Below, one piece after another: positions 8,526 to 18,860 of a DNA stretch of 64,000 bases. The stretch covers positions 186,001 to 250,000 of the forward strand of contig NZ_UHHW01000002.1 of assembly GCF_900460345.1 (NCBI RefSeq). Reading direction: 5' to 3'. The stretch comes from Trueperella pyogenes. Lineage in GTDB: Bacteria; Actinomycetota; Actinomycetes; Actinomycetales; Actinomycetaceae. The notes under the pieces are model-generated. The model was not told where the DNA came from and made no database searches. It worked only from the letters and a program-made list of their open reading frames with translations. Both the position numbers and the translations under genes were made by a program. Positions within the stretch are counted from its first letter, which is position 1, and each line of letters opens with the position of its first letter.

Positions 8526-9752
8526 TCACGGGAGTCGGCTGCGGACAAAAACGGCAGCAAGCCCTATTGCAAGGCCAAACGCGACACAGAGCAGCGCTGC
8601 TAACAACAGGTAGGCCCGCGAGAACCCCAATGCGTCCAAGGCAGCGCCTATCACGGGGTCGATTGCGATCGTCGAGAACTCTTCGAACATGGCGACAACG
8701 GACAGCATCGTGGATCTGTACTTGTCGGATATCACCAGATTCACCTGCTCGTCGATCAGAATAAAGAAAGTTGAAGACAACCCCGCCATGAGCACAAATG
8801 CGCCGCCGCCCACCCACGCAGAAGACGACGCCGAGCTCAAGGCGAGCAGCAATAGAATCGCGAAACCGATAACGGCGATGACGCGTAACTGCGCCTCGTC
8901 TGTGGACTTCTTAAGGCGATAGGTGTTGCGAATGGCCAGCCATTGGACGATCTTGCCAACCACCAGGACGAACCCCAAGTAGCGGACAGGAAGGCCTTGG
9001 GATTGCAAAAATGGTCCAATGTACGTCGAGTAGTTCGACACCGCAGTCATAACTATGGTCGTAGCAAAGGCAAGTGAGATAAAGAGGCTATTGTTGCTGA
9101 AAACGCGGGCAAGCCGATGAAAAACTGTGTGACGTTCGTTTGCTCTCTTAGCGTCTTGCTGATCTAAAACATCGGATGCTGAGGGGGCATGAACTGCAAG
9201 TCCTGCCCATGTGCCCGCCGCCGCGAGATAGCACACCACACTTGTCCACAATGGGATGCCAGCGCCCCAAGAGAACAATAGTGGGCCAATCACGCTTGAA
9301 CTCGCGGAAAACAGCATGGTGACCGAGCCGATGGTGGATCGACTCTTTAAGTAGTCCCTTTCTCTGCTCAGGCGTTTGTGCTCTGCAAAGAGCCAGGCGG
9401 TGTCGGCTCCAGAGGAGAGCGCGAGGCCAATCCCCATGATGAGTTCCGAAAGGTAAATGGCTAGGGTTGTACTAGAAAGAGCGAGGATGCCCAAGCCGAG
9501 TGCAACAAACGCGGCGCCGAAGGCCAGCGCATGTTTCTGACCGAATTTATCGGCCAGCCGCCCCATGGGCACCTCGAGAATCAGAGAGACTGCAGCCCCA
9601 AAGGAATTAAGCAGGCCGATCTGTAGATATGACAGCCCTTTTGACTGCAGCACTAAAGTCATCACCGGCCAGGCCACAACTGCTGCAATCAGGCATTTGG
9701 CTATTAAATAGCGCCGGAAAGGATGGGCGTCAGTGCCCTGCTTCGATCTCAA
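8526..9752 (-). CDS. MFS transporter, efflux type
   Basis: A 408-residue, 12-segment major facilitator protein. The loop between segments 2 and 3 reads MGRLADKFGQKHAL, matching the MFS motif GxLaDrxGrkxxl, and segment pairs continue to the C-terminal VFVRSRLP. It resembles the poorly characterised drug/metabolite exporters of Gram-positive bacteria. Translation appears to start at a TTG (9750-9752), because AAGGAGGT lies a few bases upstream on the minus strand and no ATG or GTG is placed as well. The gene diverges from the AGE isomerase gene. No adjacent regulator is seen; substrate unknown. Confidence 0.85.
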   Translation of the reverse strand: MRSKQGTDAHPFRRYLIAKCLIAAVVAWPVMTLVLQSKGLSYLQIGLLNSFGAAVSLILEVPMGRLADKFGQKHALAFGAAFVALGLGILALSSTTLAIYLSELIMGIGLALSSGADTAWLFAEHKRLSRERDYLKSRSTIGSVTMLFSASSSVIGPLLFSWGAGIPLWTSVVCYLAAAGTWAGLAVHAPSASDVLDQQDAKRANERHTVFHRLARVFSNNSLFISLAFATTIVMTAVSNYSTYIGPFLQSQGLPVRYLGFVLVVGKIVQWLAIRNTYRLKKSTDEAQLRVIAVIGFAILLLLALSSASSSAWVGGGAFVLMAGLSSTFFILIDEQVNLVISDKYRSTMLSVVAMFEEFSTIAIDPVIGAALDALGFSRAYLLLAALLCVAFGLAIGLAAVFVRSRLP

Positions 9753-9868
9753 AAGACCTCCTTGTGCCCGACGGCGTCGTCAAAAGCGCAGCATGTGCGG
9801 CTGGCCAGGCCCATGCGTGAATCGACAGGCAGAATTCTCAAGACGAGTGTCGGGATGCCTGGGCGCGT

Positions 9869-9957
9869 TAGAATTTTACCAGAGCCCTTCGGGCCGCCAG
9901 CCTTACGGGGCTGAAAATGTGCGAGCGTCAGGCTCGCACCCGATGTAAGGATGCATC
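9869..9957 (+). promoter_or_regulatory. Structured leader of the AGE isomerase gene
   Basis: A -10-like TAGAAT at 9869-9874 would start a leader near 9881. Three consecutive hairpins follow: GCCC/GGGC (9884-9894), CAGCC/GGCTG (9898-9913) and GTGCGAGC/GCTCGCAC (9919-9939). The loop side of the second, CCTTAC at 9901-9906, is the exact complement of GTAAGG at 9945-9950, which contains the ribosome binding site. Two exclusive folds are therefore possible, one exposing and one hiding the site. It matches no riboswitch class I know. Confidence 0.45.
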
Positions 9958-11289
9958 ATGATCGTCAACGACCAGCTTCACGCGTGGCTCGATTCCGAGT
10001 TCTCGGCTCTCGTCGATTTCGCGCGGCGCTCGCGTTCGCGGTACGGCTTTTCCACGTTGGATGCGCGTGGAGAGGCGGACGAGGCCGCCGGCCTCCAGCT
10101 CTGGATCAACTGCCGTATGACGCACGTCTTCTGCCTTGCTACCCTACGCGGCGACGAGTCTGCCCGAGAGTTCGCCGCGCACGGCGTGACAAGTCTGCGG
10201 GAGAATTTTTACGACGCCGCCCACGGCGGTTTCTTCACTAACCTCGCCTATGCGACGGGCAAGCCGGCGACTGACGGCGACGTGCGCAAGGCAGCTTACG
10301 CGCACGCGTTTGTACTCCTTGCCGCTTGTTCAGCTATGCAGGCGGATGTTGCGGGCGCTCGCGAGCTCTATGAGCTGGCAGTCGACGCGCATGCGCATTT
10401 TTGGGAGGCGGAGTTTGGCCTGGTCTGCGAGTCCTTTGACCGGGGCTTCACGCTAAGCGAGGCGTATCGCGGGGCGAACGCGAATATGCACACGCTGGAG
10501 GCCATGCTCGCCGCGTGGGATGCCACCGCCGATCCGCGCTGGCTAGATAAGGCGGGCTCGATTCTCACTTTTATTCTCGGTGAGGCCGAGCGCATTGGGT
10601 GGCGGATTCCGGAACATTTCGATGCCACCTGGACTCAGTTGCCGGGCTTTAACAAGGACCGCCCTGCGGACCCCTTCCGACCCTTTGGCCTGACTCCCGG
10701 CCACGGTATTGAGTGGGCGCGCCTCGCGTTACAGTATTGGGCGGCGCGAACAGCCTACGACGCCGCGCAGGGCCCATCCGCGTATGAAAAAACCGATGCG
10801 TCGCCATCTGCCTCCACAGGAGCCATTGATCTGCTGCCTGGCCAAGCCCGTGCCCTTTTCGGGCAGGCCATCCGTGATGGGTGGTGTGCTGACGGCGAGC
10901 CGGGGTTGGTCTACACCACCGATTTCGCGGGCAGCCCGGTTGTGCATGAACGGATGCATTGGACGATCTGCGAGGCCATGAGCGCGGCGGCGGCGCTCGC
11001 GACGCACGCGCAGCGCACGGGCGAGGCCGACGTCGTTGCGGAGATGACGGCCTGGTTTGACACCTTCCTCGATTTTGCCAAGAGGCATCTCATCGAGGCG
11101 CCCGGTCGGTGGGTCCACGAGCTCGACCGCACGAATGCGCCAGCGGGCGTGACCTGGCCGGGGAAACCGGACGTCTATCACGCGGCGCAGTGCGTGCTCA
11201 TGCCCAATCTGCCCTTGACGCCCACGTTCGCAGGGGCGTTCAAGGAAAAGTCCCCTGCGGCTAGGCCCTATCGTTCCCGATCGATATAG
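9958..11289 (+). CDS. AGE-family sugar epimerase/isomerase
   Basis: A 443-residue member of the N-acylglucosamine 2-epimerase family, an (alpha/alpha)6 barrel that interconverts aldoses and ketoses or epimers (mannose, sulfoquinovose or GlcNAc types). Diagnostic blocks are NANMHTLEAMLAAWDATADPRWL, the active-site loop PGHGIEWARLAL and RMHWTICEAMSAAAALA, which supply the conserved His and Glu residues. Length is normal. The sequence is closer to bacterial mannose/sulfoquinovose isomerases than to GlcNAc epimerases, but I cannot choose between them. TAAGG before ATG 9958 is the ribosome site and may be masked by the leader structure. No sugar transporter adjoins it. Confidence 0.85.
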   Translation: MIVNDQLHAWLDSEFSALVDFARRSRSRYGFSTLDARGEADEAAGLQLWINCRMTHVFCLATLRGDESAREFAAHGVTSLRENFYDAAHGGFFTNLAYATGKPATDGDVRKAAYAHAFVLLAACSAMQADVAGARELYELAVDAHAHFWEAEFGLVCESFDRGFTLSEAYRGANANMHTLEAMLAAWDATADPRWLDKAGSILTFILGEAERIGWRIPEHFDATWTQLPGFNKDRPADPFRPFGLTPGHGIEWARLALQYWAARTAYDAAQGPSAYEKTDASPSASTGAIDLLPGQARALFGQAIRDGWCADGEPGLVYTTDFAGSPVVHERMHWTICEAMSAAAALATHAQRTGEADVVAEMTAWFDTFLDFAKRHLIEAPGRWVHELDRTNAPAGVTWPGKPDVYHAAQCVLMPNLPLTPTFAGAFKEKSPAARPYRSRSI

Positions 11290-11311
11290 ATTGCCCGGTC
11301 GTCGCTGGGGG

Positions 11312-11980
11312 TCACTCGAGTCGCCAGTCGATGGGCTGCGCGCCCTGTTCGATCAGCAAGGCGTTCACCCGCGAGAAGGGCTTGGATCCGAAGAAGCCCC
11401 TGGTGGCAGACAGTGGCGAGGGGTGGGCGGAGGTGATCGTCGGCGTCGTGCGAAGAAGGGGAGCGAGCTCCTGGGCCTGGCGTCCCCACAGAATCGCGAC
11501 GAGCGGCTGGTTGCGCTGGGCGAGCGTGCGGATGGCGTGGTCGGTGATCTTTTCCCATCCCTTGCCGCGATGGGAGGCGGGCGCGCCGGAGCGGACGGTC
11601 AGCACCCGGTTCAAAAGCATGACCCCGTTTTCGCACCACGGCGTCAGGTCGCCGTGGGAGGCGGGCGGTATGCCGAGGTCGTCGTAGAGCTCTCGATAGA
11701 TGTTGCTCAAGGATCGCGGGATCGGGCAGACGTTGCGTTCGACGGCGAAGCTCAGCCCGATGGGGTGCCCCGGCGTGGGGTAGGGGTCTTGCCCGACGAT
11801 GAGCACGCGAACTTTGCTCAGCGGATAGGAAAATGTTCGCAGTACGTTCTTGCCGGCGGGGAGGTAGCCGTGTCCGGCGGCGTTCTCGGCGCGCAGGAAG
11901 TCTCCCATTGAGTGAATGTCGGCCTCCATGGGCGCCATCGCCTGCGCCCATTCTGGATCCATGATCGTGCTCAGTGACAT
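11312..11980 (-). CDS. ung: Uracil-DNA glycosylase
   Basis: A family 1 UDG (222 residues) that removes uracil from DNA. The water-activating loop [18 protein letters not shown] and the DNA-inserting loop [12 protein letters not shown] are both intact. The reading frame stays open far upstream, but homology begins at [11 protein letters not shown], so I place the start at the ATG 11978-11980, with AAGGAAC ahead of it. It is convergent with the AGE isomerase gene (stop codons 20 bp apart). Confidence 0.97.
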   Translation of the reverse strand: MSLSTIMDPEWAQAMAPMEADIHSMGDFLRAENAAGHGYLPAGKNVLRTFSYPLSKVRVLIVGQDPYPTPGHPIGLSFAVERNVCPIPRSLSNIYRELYDDLGIPPASHGDLTPWCENGVMLLNRVLTVRSGAPASHRGKGWEKITDHAIRTLAQRNQPLVAILWGRQAQELAPLLRTTPTITSAHPSPLSATRGFFGSKPFSRVNALLIEQGAQPIDWRLE

Positions 11981-12040
11981 GTTCCTTACGGTATCGCACA
12001 TTGCGGCGGGAATGTAGGAGCGGGGTCGTAGAATAGAGCC

Positions 12041-12367
12041 ATGGACGAAGAGAAGGCCATGGGGGAGCTGACCGAACTTGAGCGCGCCGTTTTGCGAATC
12101 GAACGCGAGTGGTGGCGTATCGCGGCAACGCGCGAACAGGCCATTCGGAGCGAACTGGGCATGAGCCCGTCGAAGTATTACATCCAGTTGTCGCGCATGC
12201 TTGACTGCGAGCGCGTCTGGAAGGCTGATCCGGTTCTTGTGGACCGGCTGCGTCGGCTGCGTGATGGGCGCCTCGCTGAGCGCGGGATGCTGCACGACGC
12301 CGAGCCCGGCACCTCGAGCGGGTTTTCTTCCGGGATGGAATCTCGATTTGGCGCAGATTCCCTGTAG
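12041..12367 (+). CDS. DUF3263 domain protein
   Basis: A 108-residue actinobacterial protein. Residues 8-70 ([26 protein letters not shown] through LDRERV-type helices) match DUF3263, a small helical domain that resembles a helix-turn-helix: [13 protein letters not shown] is the presumed recognition helix. It is commonly found next to LytR-C-terminal-domain genes, as here, where the next gene starts ten bases after this stop. DNA binding is inferred, not shown. Confidence 0.85.
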   Translation: MDEEKAMGELTELERAVLRIEREWWRIAATREQAIRSELGMSPSKYYIQLSRMLDCERVWKADPVLVDRLRRLRDGRLAERGMLHDAEPGTSSGFSSGMESRFGADSL

Positions 12368-12376
12368 TATGGGGGC

Positions 12377-12988
12377 GTGGCAACTAGATATCCTGAAGAC
12401 GAATTCGACCGCATGGCTGCGGAGCGAAACACTGTCGGTGCTCATCGTCAGCCTCCCAACGCGCGCCCATGGATCATCGGCGTGATCGCGGTTCTTGTGT
12501 TGGCGCCGTTGCTCGGTATTGGACTTGGCAAGTGGTTGGCTGGTTCTGATGAGCCGACGGCGCAGCCCTCCACGTCCGCTTCGGCACCTGCGGAGCAGAC
12601 GACGCCGCCCACCCCGTCTCCCGCTGAAGAGACATCCCCGGCGCCTGCCACCCAAGAGGCTCCGAAGAATGAGCCGACGCCGTCGGCGCAACCGCCCGTC
12701 GTCGCTGAACCGAATCTTGGCCAGCGGATTCTGGTGCTCAACGGGCGCGGCACGAACGGCTTGGCGGGGCAGAAAGCCGCGGTTCTCAAGCGTGCCGGGT
12801 TCGGTAATCTCAACGTCGCCGATTATAAGGGTGGGGCCGATCCTGCTGAGACGACCGTGTTCTATGCGTCCCCGGAGTTTGCAGGTACTGCGCGCCTGGC
12901 GGCGGAGAAGCTCGGTATCGCTAGGGTCGTGGAAAGTGCCGAGGTGGCGAGCAAGCATCGCACCCAGGTTGTCATCGTGTTGAGGTAA
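12377..12988 (+). CDS. LytR C-terminal domain protein, membrane anchored
   Basis: A 203-residue protein with a short cytoplasmic N-terminus, one transmembrane segment ([22 protein letters not shown], about residues 34-55), a Pro/Thr/Ala-rich linker and a C-terminal LytR_C domain (about 115-203, [28 protein letters not shown]). This domain occurs at the end of LytR-CpsA-Psr enzymes and alone in actinobacteria, where it probably helps organise wall polymers outside the membrane. The start is a GTG at 12377. It is likely co-transcribed with the DUF3263 gene; a terminator follows at 13015. Confidence 0.85.
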   Translation: MATRYPEDEFDRMAAERNTVGAHRQPPNARPWIIGVIAVLVLAPLLGIGLGKWLAGSDEPTAQPSTSASAPAEQTTPPTPSPAEETSPAPATQEAPKNEPTPSAQPPVVAEPNLGQRILVLNGRGTNGLAGQKAAVLKRAGFGNLNVADYKGGADPAETTVFYASPEFAGTARLAAEKLGIARVVESAEVASKHRTQVVIVLR

Positions 12989-13014
12989 ATGCGCTCAATA
13001 GAATGAGAGCTGTC

Positions 13015-13051
13015 AGTGACCCCGTTGTTGATACGGGGTCACTCAACTTTT
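13015..13051 (+). terminator. Rho-independent terminator after the LytR_C gene
   Basis: An 11-bp stem (AGTGACCCCGT pairing with 13033-13043) with a 7-nt loop is followed by CAAC and TTTT. It separates the LytR_C unit from the groEL promoter. Confidence 0.85.
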
Positions 13052-13089
13052 AGCCGGGCGTGAAACTGTGGCGCTGCCGCGGCACAAGA

Positions 13090-13116
13090 TTTGCACTCTC
13101 GGGCTTCGAGTGCCAA
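13090..13116 (+). promoter_or_regulatory. CIRCE element 1 (HrcA operator)
   Basis: TTTGCACTC, nine bases, then GAGTGCCAA: the standard 9-9-9 CIRCE architecture, differing from the consensus at single arm positions. HrcA binds such sites to repress chaperone genes until heat stress. hrcA itself is not in this window. Confidence 0.9.
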
Positions 13117-13124
13117 AATTTCTC

Positions 13125-13151
13125 TTGGCACTCTTGAAGTGAGAGTGATAA
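13125..13151 (+). promoter_or_regulatory. CIRCE element 2 (HrcA operator)
   Basis: TTGGCACTC, nine bases, then GAGTGATAA. It starts 35 bp after the first CIRCE, so two HrcA dimers can load side by side upstream of groEL. Confidence 0.9.
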
Positions 13152-13166
13152 TTCTGCAGCCGGTGA

Positions 13167-14882
<1,716 letters not shown>

Positions 14883-14937
14883 ACCGCGAAGTCTGGGGCT
14901 GTAAGGTTCTAGACAAGGGACTACATCGATAGCCCTT

Positions 14938-14980
14938 AGGCGGCCGAGAGTGTTGTGGCACTGTCGGCCGCCTTTGTTTG
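14938..14980 (+). terminator. Rho-independent terminator after groEL
   Basis: A 10-bp stem (AGGCGGCCGA pairing with 14964-14973) followed by TTTGTTTG, located 56 bp behind the groEL stop codon. Confidence 0.85.
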
Positions 14981-15092
14981 TAGCAGATATGGTTGGGCAT
15001 TGTTGGGACCCGGATCTAGGCGGTAGCGCGGCAGCCACGCAACTAAGCAGCTATGAAGTCACCGTCAAGCTGGTTGGTTCGTGGTGCCCCAT

Positions 15093-15263
15093 TTAGTTTG
15101 AGCGCGAGCGTGGGTAAGGAATTTTCTCGACCACTGTCTTTAATGCCGCCAAGATATGCCGGTGAGCGTTATTACGAGTAGCTTCAAGATGTATTCGACC
15201 AGTATGAACATCGGTTAAAGACAGTGTGCTAGTAAACTCGCCTTTCATACACGGCCTGCAATG
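15093..15263 (-). pseudogene. Fossil fragment of a DDE (integrase-core) transposase
   Basis: Read on the minus strand, 15263 to 15093 gives a 56-residue open stretch containing MKGEFTSTLSLTDVHTGR and, further on, NNAHRHILAALKTVVEKIPYP, ending in TAA. This matches the block of integrase-core transposases that reads roughly KGEF-x-TLTLTD-x-x-TGW, then a helix with NKA and a conserved FPFP-like end. The catalytic D (in LTD) survives but the rest of the gene and its ends are gone. It shows this AT-rich patch has received mobile DNA. Confidence 0.55.
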
Positions 15264-15519
15264 GATGACCGGGGGCTGCTCCGGTGTTTGTCATGAACAT
15301 ATTTTCGCGTTCAAAGAGTATGAGGCACCGTAAAAGCTCACGCGCTTATTATGTTTGAGGTACTACCGACCCTTCGCGCCCATAAATCAGTAAGATACGT
15401 CGAACCATAGACAGTCAGGTTCTTCTTACATAGGATTTGACTGAGGGTATCGTGCGAACGCCTAATACACAACGGTCAATGTCGACGGTGAAGGAAATAA
15501 GAAGACGAGGATTTTCAAA
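15264..15519. other. AT-rich intergenic stretch without a recognisable gene
   Basis: Lower in GC than the core genome. TTGACT at 15437 and TAATAC at 15463 form a loose promoter (20-bp spacing) for the secreted-protein gene. Nothing else is recognised. Confidence 0.4.
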
Positions 15520-16080
15520 TTGTTTCAGGTTACCGCCATTGGAATAGCTTTGATGTTGCCAACTTCAACTATGGCTTCCGCCTCTGAGCTAACTCCCCAA
15601 AGTGAACAATCGGTAGCCTATTTAGGTTTAAGTGACAGCTACGAGTTTCCATCCCAGACTGAGGGTTCTTATCGCTACGTTGGCGGCAATGATGCTGCAG
15701 ACAACACAATCCGGACTATGACTGCAACACGCGCTGCAAGGTTCATTGGGCGTATTGATGCACATAACGCTCACATATCCGGGTCAGAGGTCTCTGGACA
15801 TGTGTCGTGGACTCTTATTAGTGGCGCGAGTCGTAAGATGGAGATGAAGTCAACGCTAAAAGCGAAAACAGGGTGGTTTGGATATTCCACCAAGGCTTCG
15901 TCCGGCAGGGTATTGGTGTGGCCGGGCGGCGGTAGGGGAAAGGCTGCGGTTGCTCGGTATAGATGCAATGGAGCCAAAAGCACAAAGTGGTATACCTACT
16001 GGGAAGGGTTTGCGCCTGGAACTCAAAAACCGTGGGGGTATCACAACGGTAGTGTAGTTCCCCTTTCTTGTGGAGCTTAA
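15520..16080 (+). CDS. Putative secreted protein of unknown function
   Basis: I do not recognise the family. The 186-residue product begins with a hydrophobic segment (VTAIGIALMLPTSTMASA) that looks like a signal peptide cut after ASA, but from the TTG at 15520 it lacks the usual basic N-terminus. In another frame an ATG at 15479 encodes MSTVKEIRRRGF, exactly such a basic start, and stops at 15547; a one-base frame change near TTTTCAAATTG would join the two. The mature part has two late cysteines (YRCNGAKS and PLSCGA), possibly a disulfide, and many Gly/Ser/Trp residues. Low GC and no homologous context suggest transfer. Confidence 0.55.
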   Translation: MFQVTAIGIALMLPTSTMASASELTPQSEQSVAYLGLSDSYEFPSQTEGSYRYVGGNDAADNTIRTMTATRAARFIGRIDAHNAHISGSEVSGHVSWTLISGASRKMEMKSTLKAKTGWFGYSTKASSGRVLVWPGGGRGKAAVARYRCNGAKSTKWYTYWEGFAPGTQKPWGYHNGSVVPLSCGA

Positions 16081-16726
16081 AGTGATTCGGTGCGGGCAGG
16101 CCATGCGCTTTCACTCAATACAAGTGCAAATCAAAGGCAATGTAATAAGTCCACATGAGGACTGCGATTTATCGCTCGACATTGCTGATGAATTCCATCT
16201 GTTGTCTCGTTCCTTAGGGTTTGAAGGTGAGCGGGATACCTATGCGGGTCTATGGAGTACCGGGTTCGTGTATGACGACCACTCGCTTCTTACAGGAGAT
16301 TTTCTAGCTAGGGGTTTGCATTTAGATCTTTTGTGTAACAGTGAATACCCAGTTCCATTCGGCTCAATTTTCTTGTGCTTAGGGGAAACGCTTAGGCGAA
16401 TTGCCCAATGTGAAGTGACAGAACTAGCTGTGGTTTGTAAACCCTATTCAGTTGGCATGCCGGGTAAAGGGCGAAAGAGCGGGGCACGTCTTCAGAATTC
16501 CTTTAGTTTCAAGACCACTGAGAATTCTCTCCCCAAGGTTCAATGTTCAAGGATTGATTTTGCGTGCTATGGCCAGCAGGATTTGGTCGGGCGATCTGGG
16601 TCTGTAGCTTTTCCGAGGTCGCGATGCTACTTACCTGAGTTGGCGCTGCCATTTTCTGGGATCTGGTCACAGTGGGAAGATGGTTGTTTGCGTCATGCGC
16701 AAACGATTCAAATTGTCGCTAGTTAG
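16070..16726 (+). CDS. Hypothetical protein, AT-rich island
   Basis: A 218-residue ORF starting at a GTG that overlaps the end of the preceding gene by 11 bases, suggesting translational coupling with the putative secreted protein. No motif, signal peptide or membrane segment is recognisable; it contains eight cysteines and is probably a soluble alpha/beta protein. Base composition is well below the genome average. The pair could be a two-gene cargo module, but nothing in the sequence shows its role. Confidence 0.5.
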   Translation: MELKVIRCGQAMRFHSIQVQIKGNVISPHEDCDLSLDIADEFHLLSRSLGFEGERDTYAGLWSTGFVYDDHSLLTGDFLARGLHLDLLCNSEYPVPFGSIFLCLGETLRRIAQCEVTELAVVCKPYSVGMPGKGRKSGARLQNSFSFKTTENSLPKVQCSRIDFACYGQQDLVGRSGSVAFPRSRCYLPELALPFSGIWSQWEDGCLRHAQTIQIVAS

Positions 16727-16955
16727 CCAGTCAACCATCCTGCTACGCCTTTCTCAAGGAACGCGTGAGGTGAACGTGTTCGAGGTCCAACCTTTAGCGT
16801 GCTTCTGGAAACACAACGTCTTATAGACTCCCCTGTATTAAACCATTTCGCCTTTTCTGGGATATGCATCAGTGATGACAGACTGGATGGCGCAAGTCCG
16901 TATGACCCGAACCCAGTGAGACTGTAGTACGGGCGGAAGATTTTACTCTGCAGCC

Positions 16956-17969
16956 TTACTCGACAAGGCCACTAGGGAACGCGTCAAGGCGAGCCCGCTC
17001 GCGGTCCTTGGCTTCTTTGGCCCGTTCAATCTTCTCGAGTGTTGCGCGCGCGATGTTGTCGCGCCGCGCCTGCTTGGCCTCTTCAGGGGTGAGCGGGCGG
17101 CTAGGCGAACCGGGTTCGAAATCGTCGGATGCGGTTTCCAGAGACGAGCCAAGGTGTACTGTCTGCGAAGGGGCTGCGGCCTCGGCGTCACTCACGGTAC
17201 TTTCGGGCGCGGCGGCCAGATCGCCGGTGTTTTCCTCAACAACTGCGCTGGCAGGGGCGTCCTTCTCCAGCTCGGCGAGCAGTCTTTGCTGCTCAAGCTG
17301 CAGATTTTGACGTGCCGCTTCTTCCCACTGCGCGGCAAGCGGCGTGGTGTAGATTCGCCGGCGGCCGAGCAGACGCGTGACGACCTCCAGCCGAGCTTGC
17401 AGGTATTGCGTGTGGGGTACGTGCGCATACTCCTCACGCACCTTCTCCATGTAAGTCTTATATTTTTGCGGCTGGTTGGCCAGAGCTCCAAGGTGGGCGT
17501 CGGTCAGGACGAGCAGGTTCATGTCTGCCGGCTCGTATATGCCGGATTCAGGTGTGGGCAGCGGGTGCTTACGCATGTGCACAATGAGCTGACGAATCTC
17601 CTCGACAGTATCTTCGGGTACTCCGAGCTCGAGCAGGTACTTCCGTATGAGGGCGGCGGAAGCGCCGCGATCCTCCCCGCCGTTGCGCGTGTAGATGGCC
17701 TGGCCGTCCGTGGAGAAAACGAGCCCGTGCCCCCAGGCGGCCAGCCGGACGACGTCGACGTTGTGTGCCTCGGCCGCCAGTGTGTCGATGTGCCCAAGGA
17801 GATCGAAAAGGTGGGTGGTATTGTGAAAAGAGCGGCCTGGACTCGACCACAGCTCGATCAGGTGGCAACAAATGCGTTCAATTTCCTCGCGTGACGCCGT
17901 CGCACCTACCGCGCTGACGGAACGCACAAAGGACTGCGTGACCCACTGGGGTACGTCGGTTCGGGACAT
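16956..17969 (-). CDS. HD-superfamily-like protein with an altered HD motif
   Basis: A 337-residue protein related to the predicted metal-dependent HD phosphohydrolases that share the blocks RxYHNxxH, AxWFHD and EYAHVP. Here the blocks read RSFHNTTH (46-53), AAWGHG (78-82) and REEYAHVPHTQYLQAR. The defining His-Asp pair is His81-Gly82, so the metal-binding Asp is missing. The C-terminal 120 residues are a low-complexity Glu/Ala/Ser region ending in a basic helix. Residual catalysis is doubtful; a nucleotide-binding or scaffolding role is possible. It diverges from the SDR gene, 102 bp away. Confidence 0.7.
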   Translation of the reverse strand: MSRTDVPQWVTQSFVRSVSAVGATASREEIERICCHLIELWSSPGRSFHNTTHLFDLLGHIDTLAAEAHNVDVVRLAAWGHGLVFSTDGQAIYTRNGGEDRGASAALIRKYLLELGVPEDTVEEIRQLIVHMRKHPLPTPESGIYEPADMNLLVLTDAHLGALANQPQKYKTYMEKVREEYAHVPHTQYLQARLEVVTRLLGRRRIYTTPLAAQWEEAARQNLQLEQQRLLAELEKDAPASAVVEENTGDLAAAPESTVSDAEAAAPSQTVHLGSSLETASDDFEPGSPSRPLTPEEAKQARRDNIARATLEKIERAKEAKDRERARLDAFPSGLVE

Positions 17970-18071
17970 CTCACTCCAAAATTTAGATGACGTCGGAGAT
18001 TCTACCTACAATGGCTGTTGTAACTGAATTGCAATCCACGAGGCCTGCATGGCCACAGAACGGCGGGTAGT

Positions 18072-18860
18072 ATGACTCCAGCAACCTCTCCCTTGCGAGG
18101 GCGTGCGCTGATTACCGGCGGATCGTCAGGTTTGGGCATGACATTTGCCCGTCAGCTCGCCGATCGTGGCATGGATCTCGTCCTTGTGGCGCGCGATCGC
18201 GGGCGGCTCGATAAGGCCGCTGCGGAGCTGCGCGACAGGGGAGCGTTGGTGGAGGTCATATCTGCTGACCTGGGCGACGACGCCGATGTGCAGGCCATAT
18301 CCGAACGCCTCGGTTCAGCTGAGTCGCCTGTAGACGTGTTCGTCAACAACGCCGGCTCTGGGCTCTACGCCAAGATGGCAACCTCCGACGCCAGCGAGCT
18401 GCTGGCTGGCACCCAGCTCATGGGGATAGCACCGATGGTTCTGGGCGGCGCGGCGGCAGCGGCTATGAAAGAGCGCGGGGCGGGGGTCATCATCAATACC
18501 TCGTCGATGTCGGGTGCGGTGCCGATGGGCGCGTACTCTGCGATTAAGGCCTTCGTTCGCGTCTGGTCGGATTCGTTGGCGATCGAGGTGGCGCCCTTCG
18601 GCGTGCAGGTGGTCACCTTCATCCCAGGGTGGGTGCGTACCGAATTTCATGCGCGTACGGGCGTGTCTACCTCCTCGATTCCTAACTTCCTGTGGCTCGA
18701 CGCCGATCGTGTGGTCGCCGAGTGCCTTGCCGACGTCGACAAGGGCAAGACCTCGTCCACCCCCTCCAAGCGATTCAAACTGATCGGATTCTTGGCTAAA
18801 CATGCCCCCGCTGCCGGTGTGAAGGCAGCAGTGAAGAAGTTGAATAAGGGCCGCAGATGA
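18072..18860 (+). CDS. Short-chain dehydrogenase/reductase
   Basis: A 262-residue classical SDR. The NAD(P)-binding motif TGGSSGLG (15-22), the NNAGSG motif and the catalytic Ser-Tyr-Lys set (S in NTSSMSGAVPMG, YSAIK) are present. The C-terminus is basic and hydrophobic (IGFLAKHAPAAGVKAAVKK), as in SDRs that act on lipid substrates at the membrane. The following acyltransferase gene overlaps it by four bases (ATGA), so the two probably work on the same lipid pathway, for example reduction of a fatty or phosphatidyl intermediate. Exact substrate unknown. Confidence 0.9.
   Translation: MTPATSPLRGRALITGGSSGLGMTFARQLADRGMDLVLVARDRGRLDKAAAELRDRGALVEVISADLGDDADVQAISERLGSAESPVDVFVNNAGSGLYAKMATSDASELLAGTQLMGIAPMVLGGAAAAAMKERGAGVIINTSSMSGAVPMGAYSAIKAFVRVWSDSLAIEVAPFGVQVVTFIPGWVRTEFHARTGVSTSSIPNFLWLDADRVVAECLADVDKGKTSSTPSKRFKLIGFLAKHAPAAGVKAAVKKLNKGRR

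Noticed and set aside
11981-12958. Long upstream extension of the ung reading frame
   Set aside because: Homology to UDG starts at 11980; the extension is the reverse strand of the DUF3263 and LytR_C genes.
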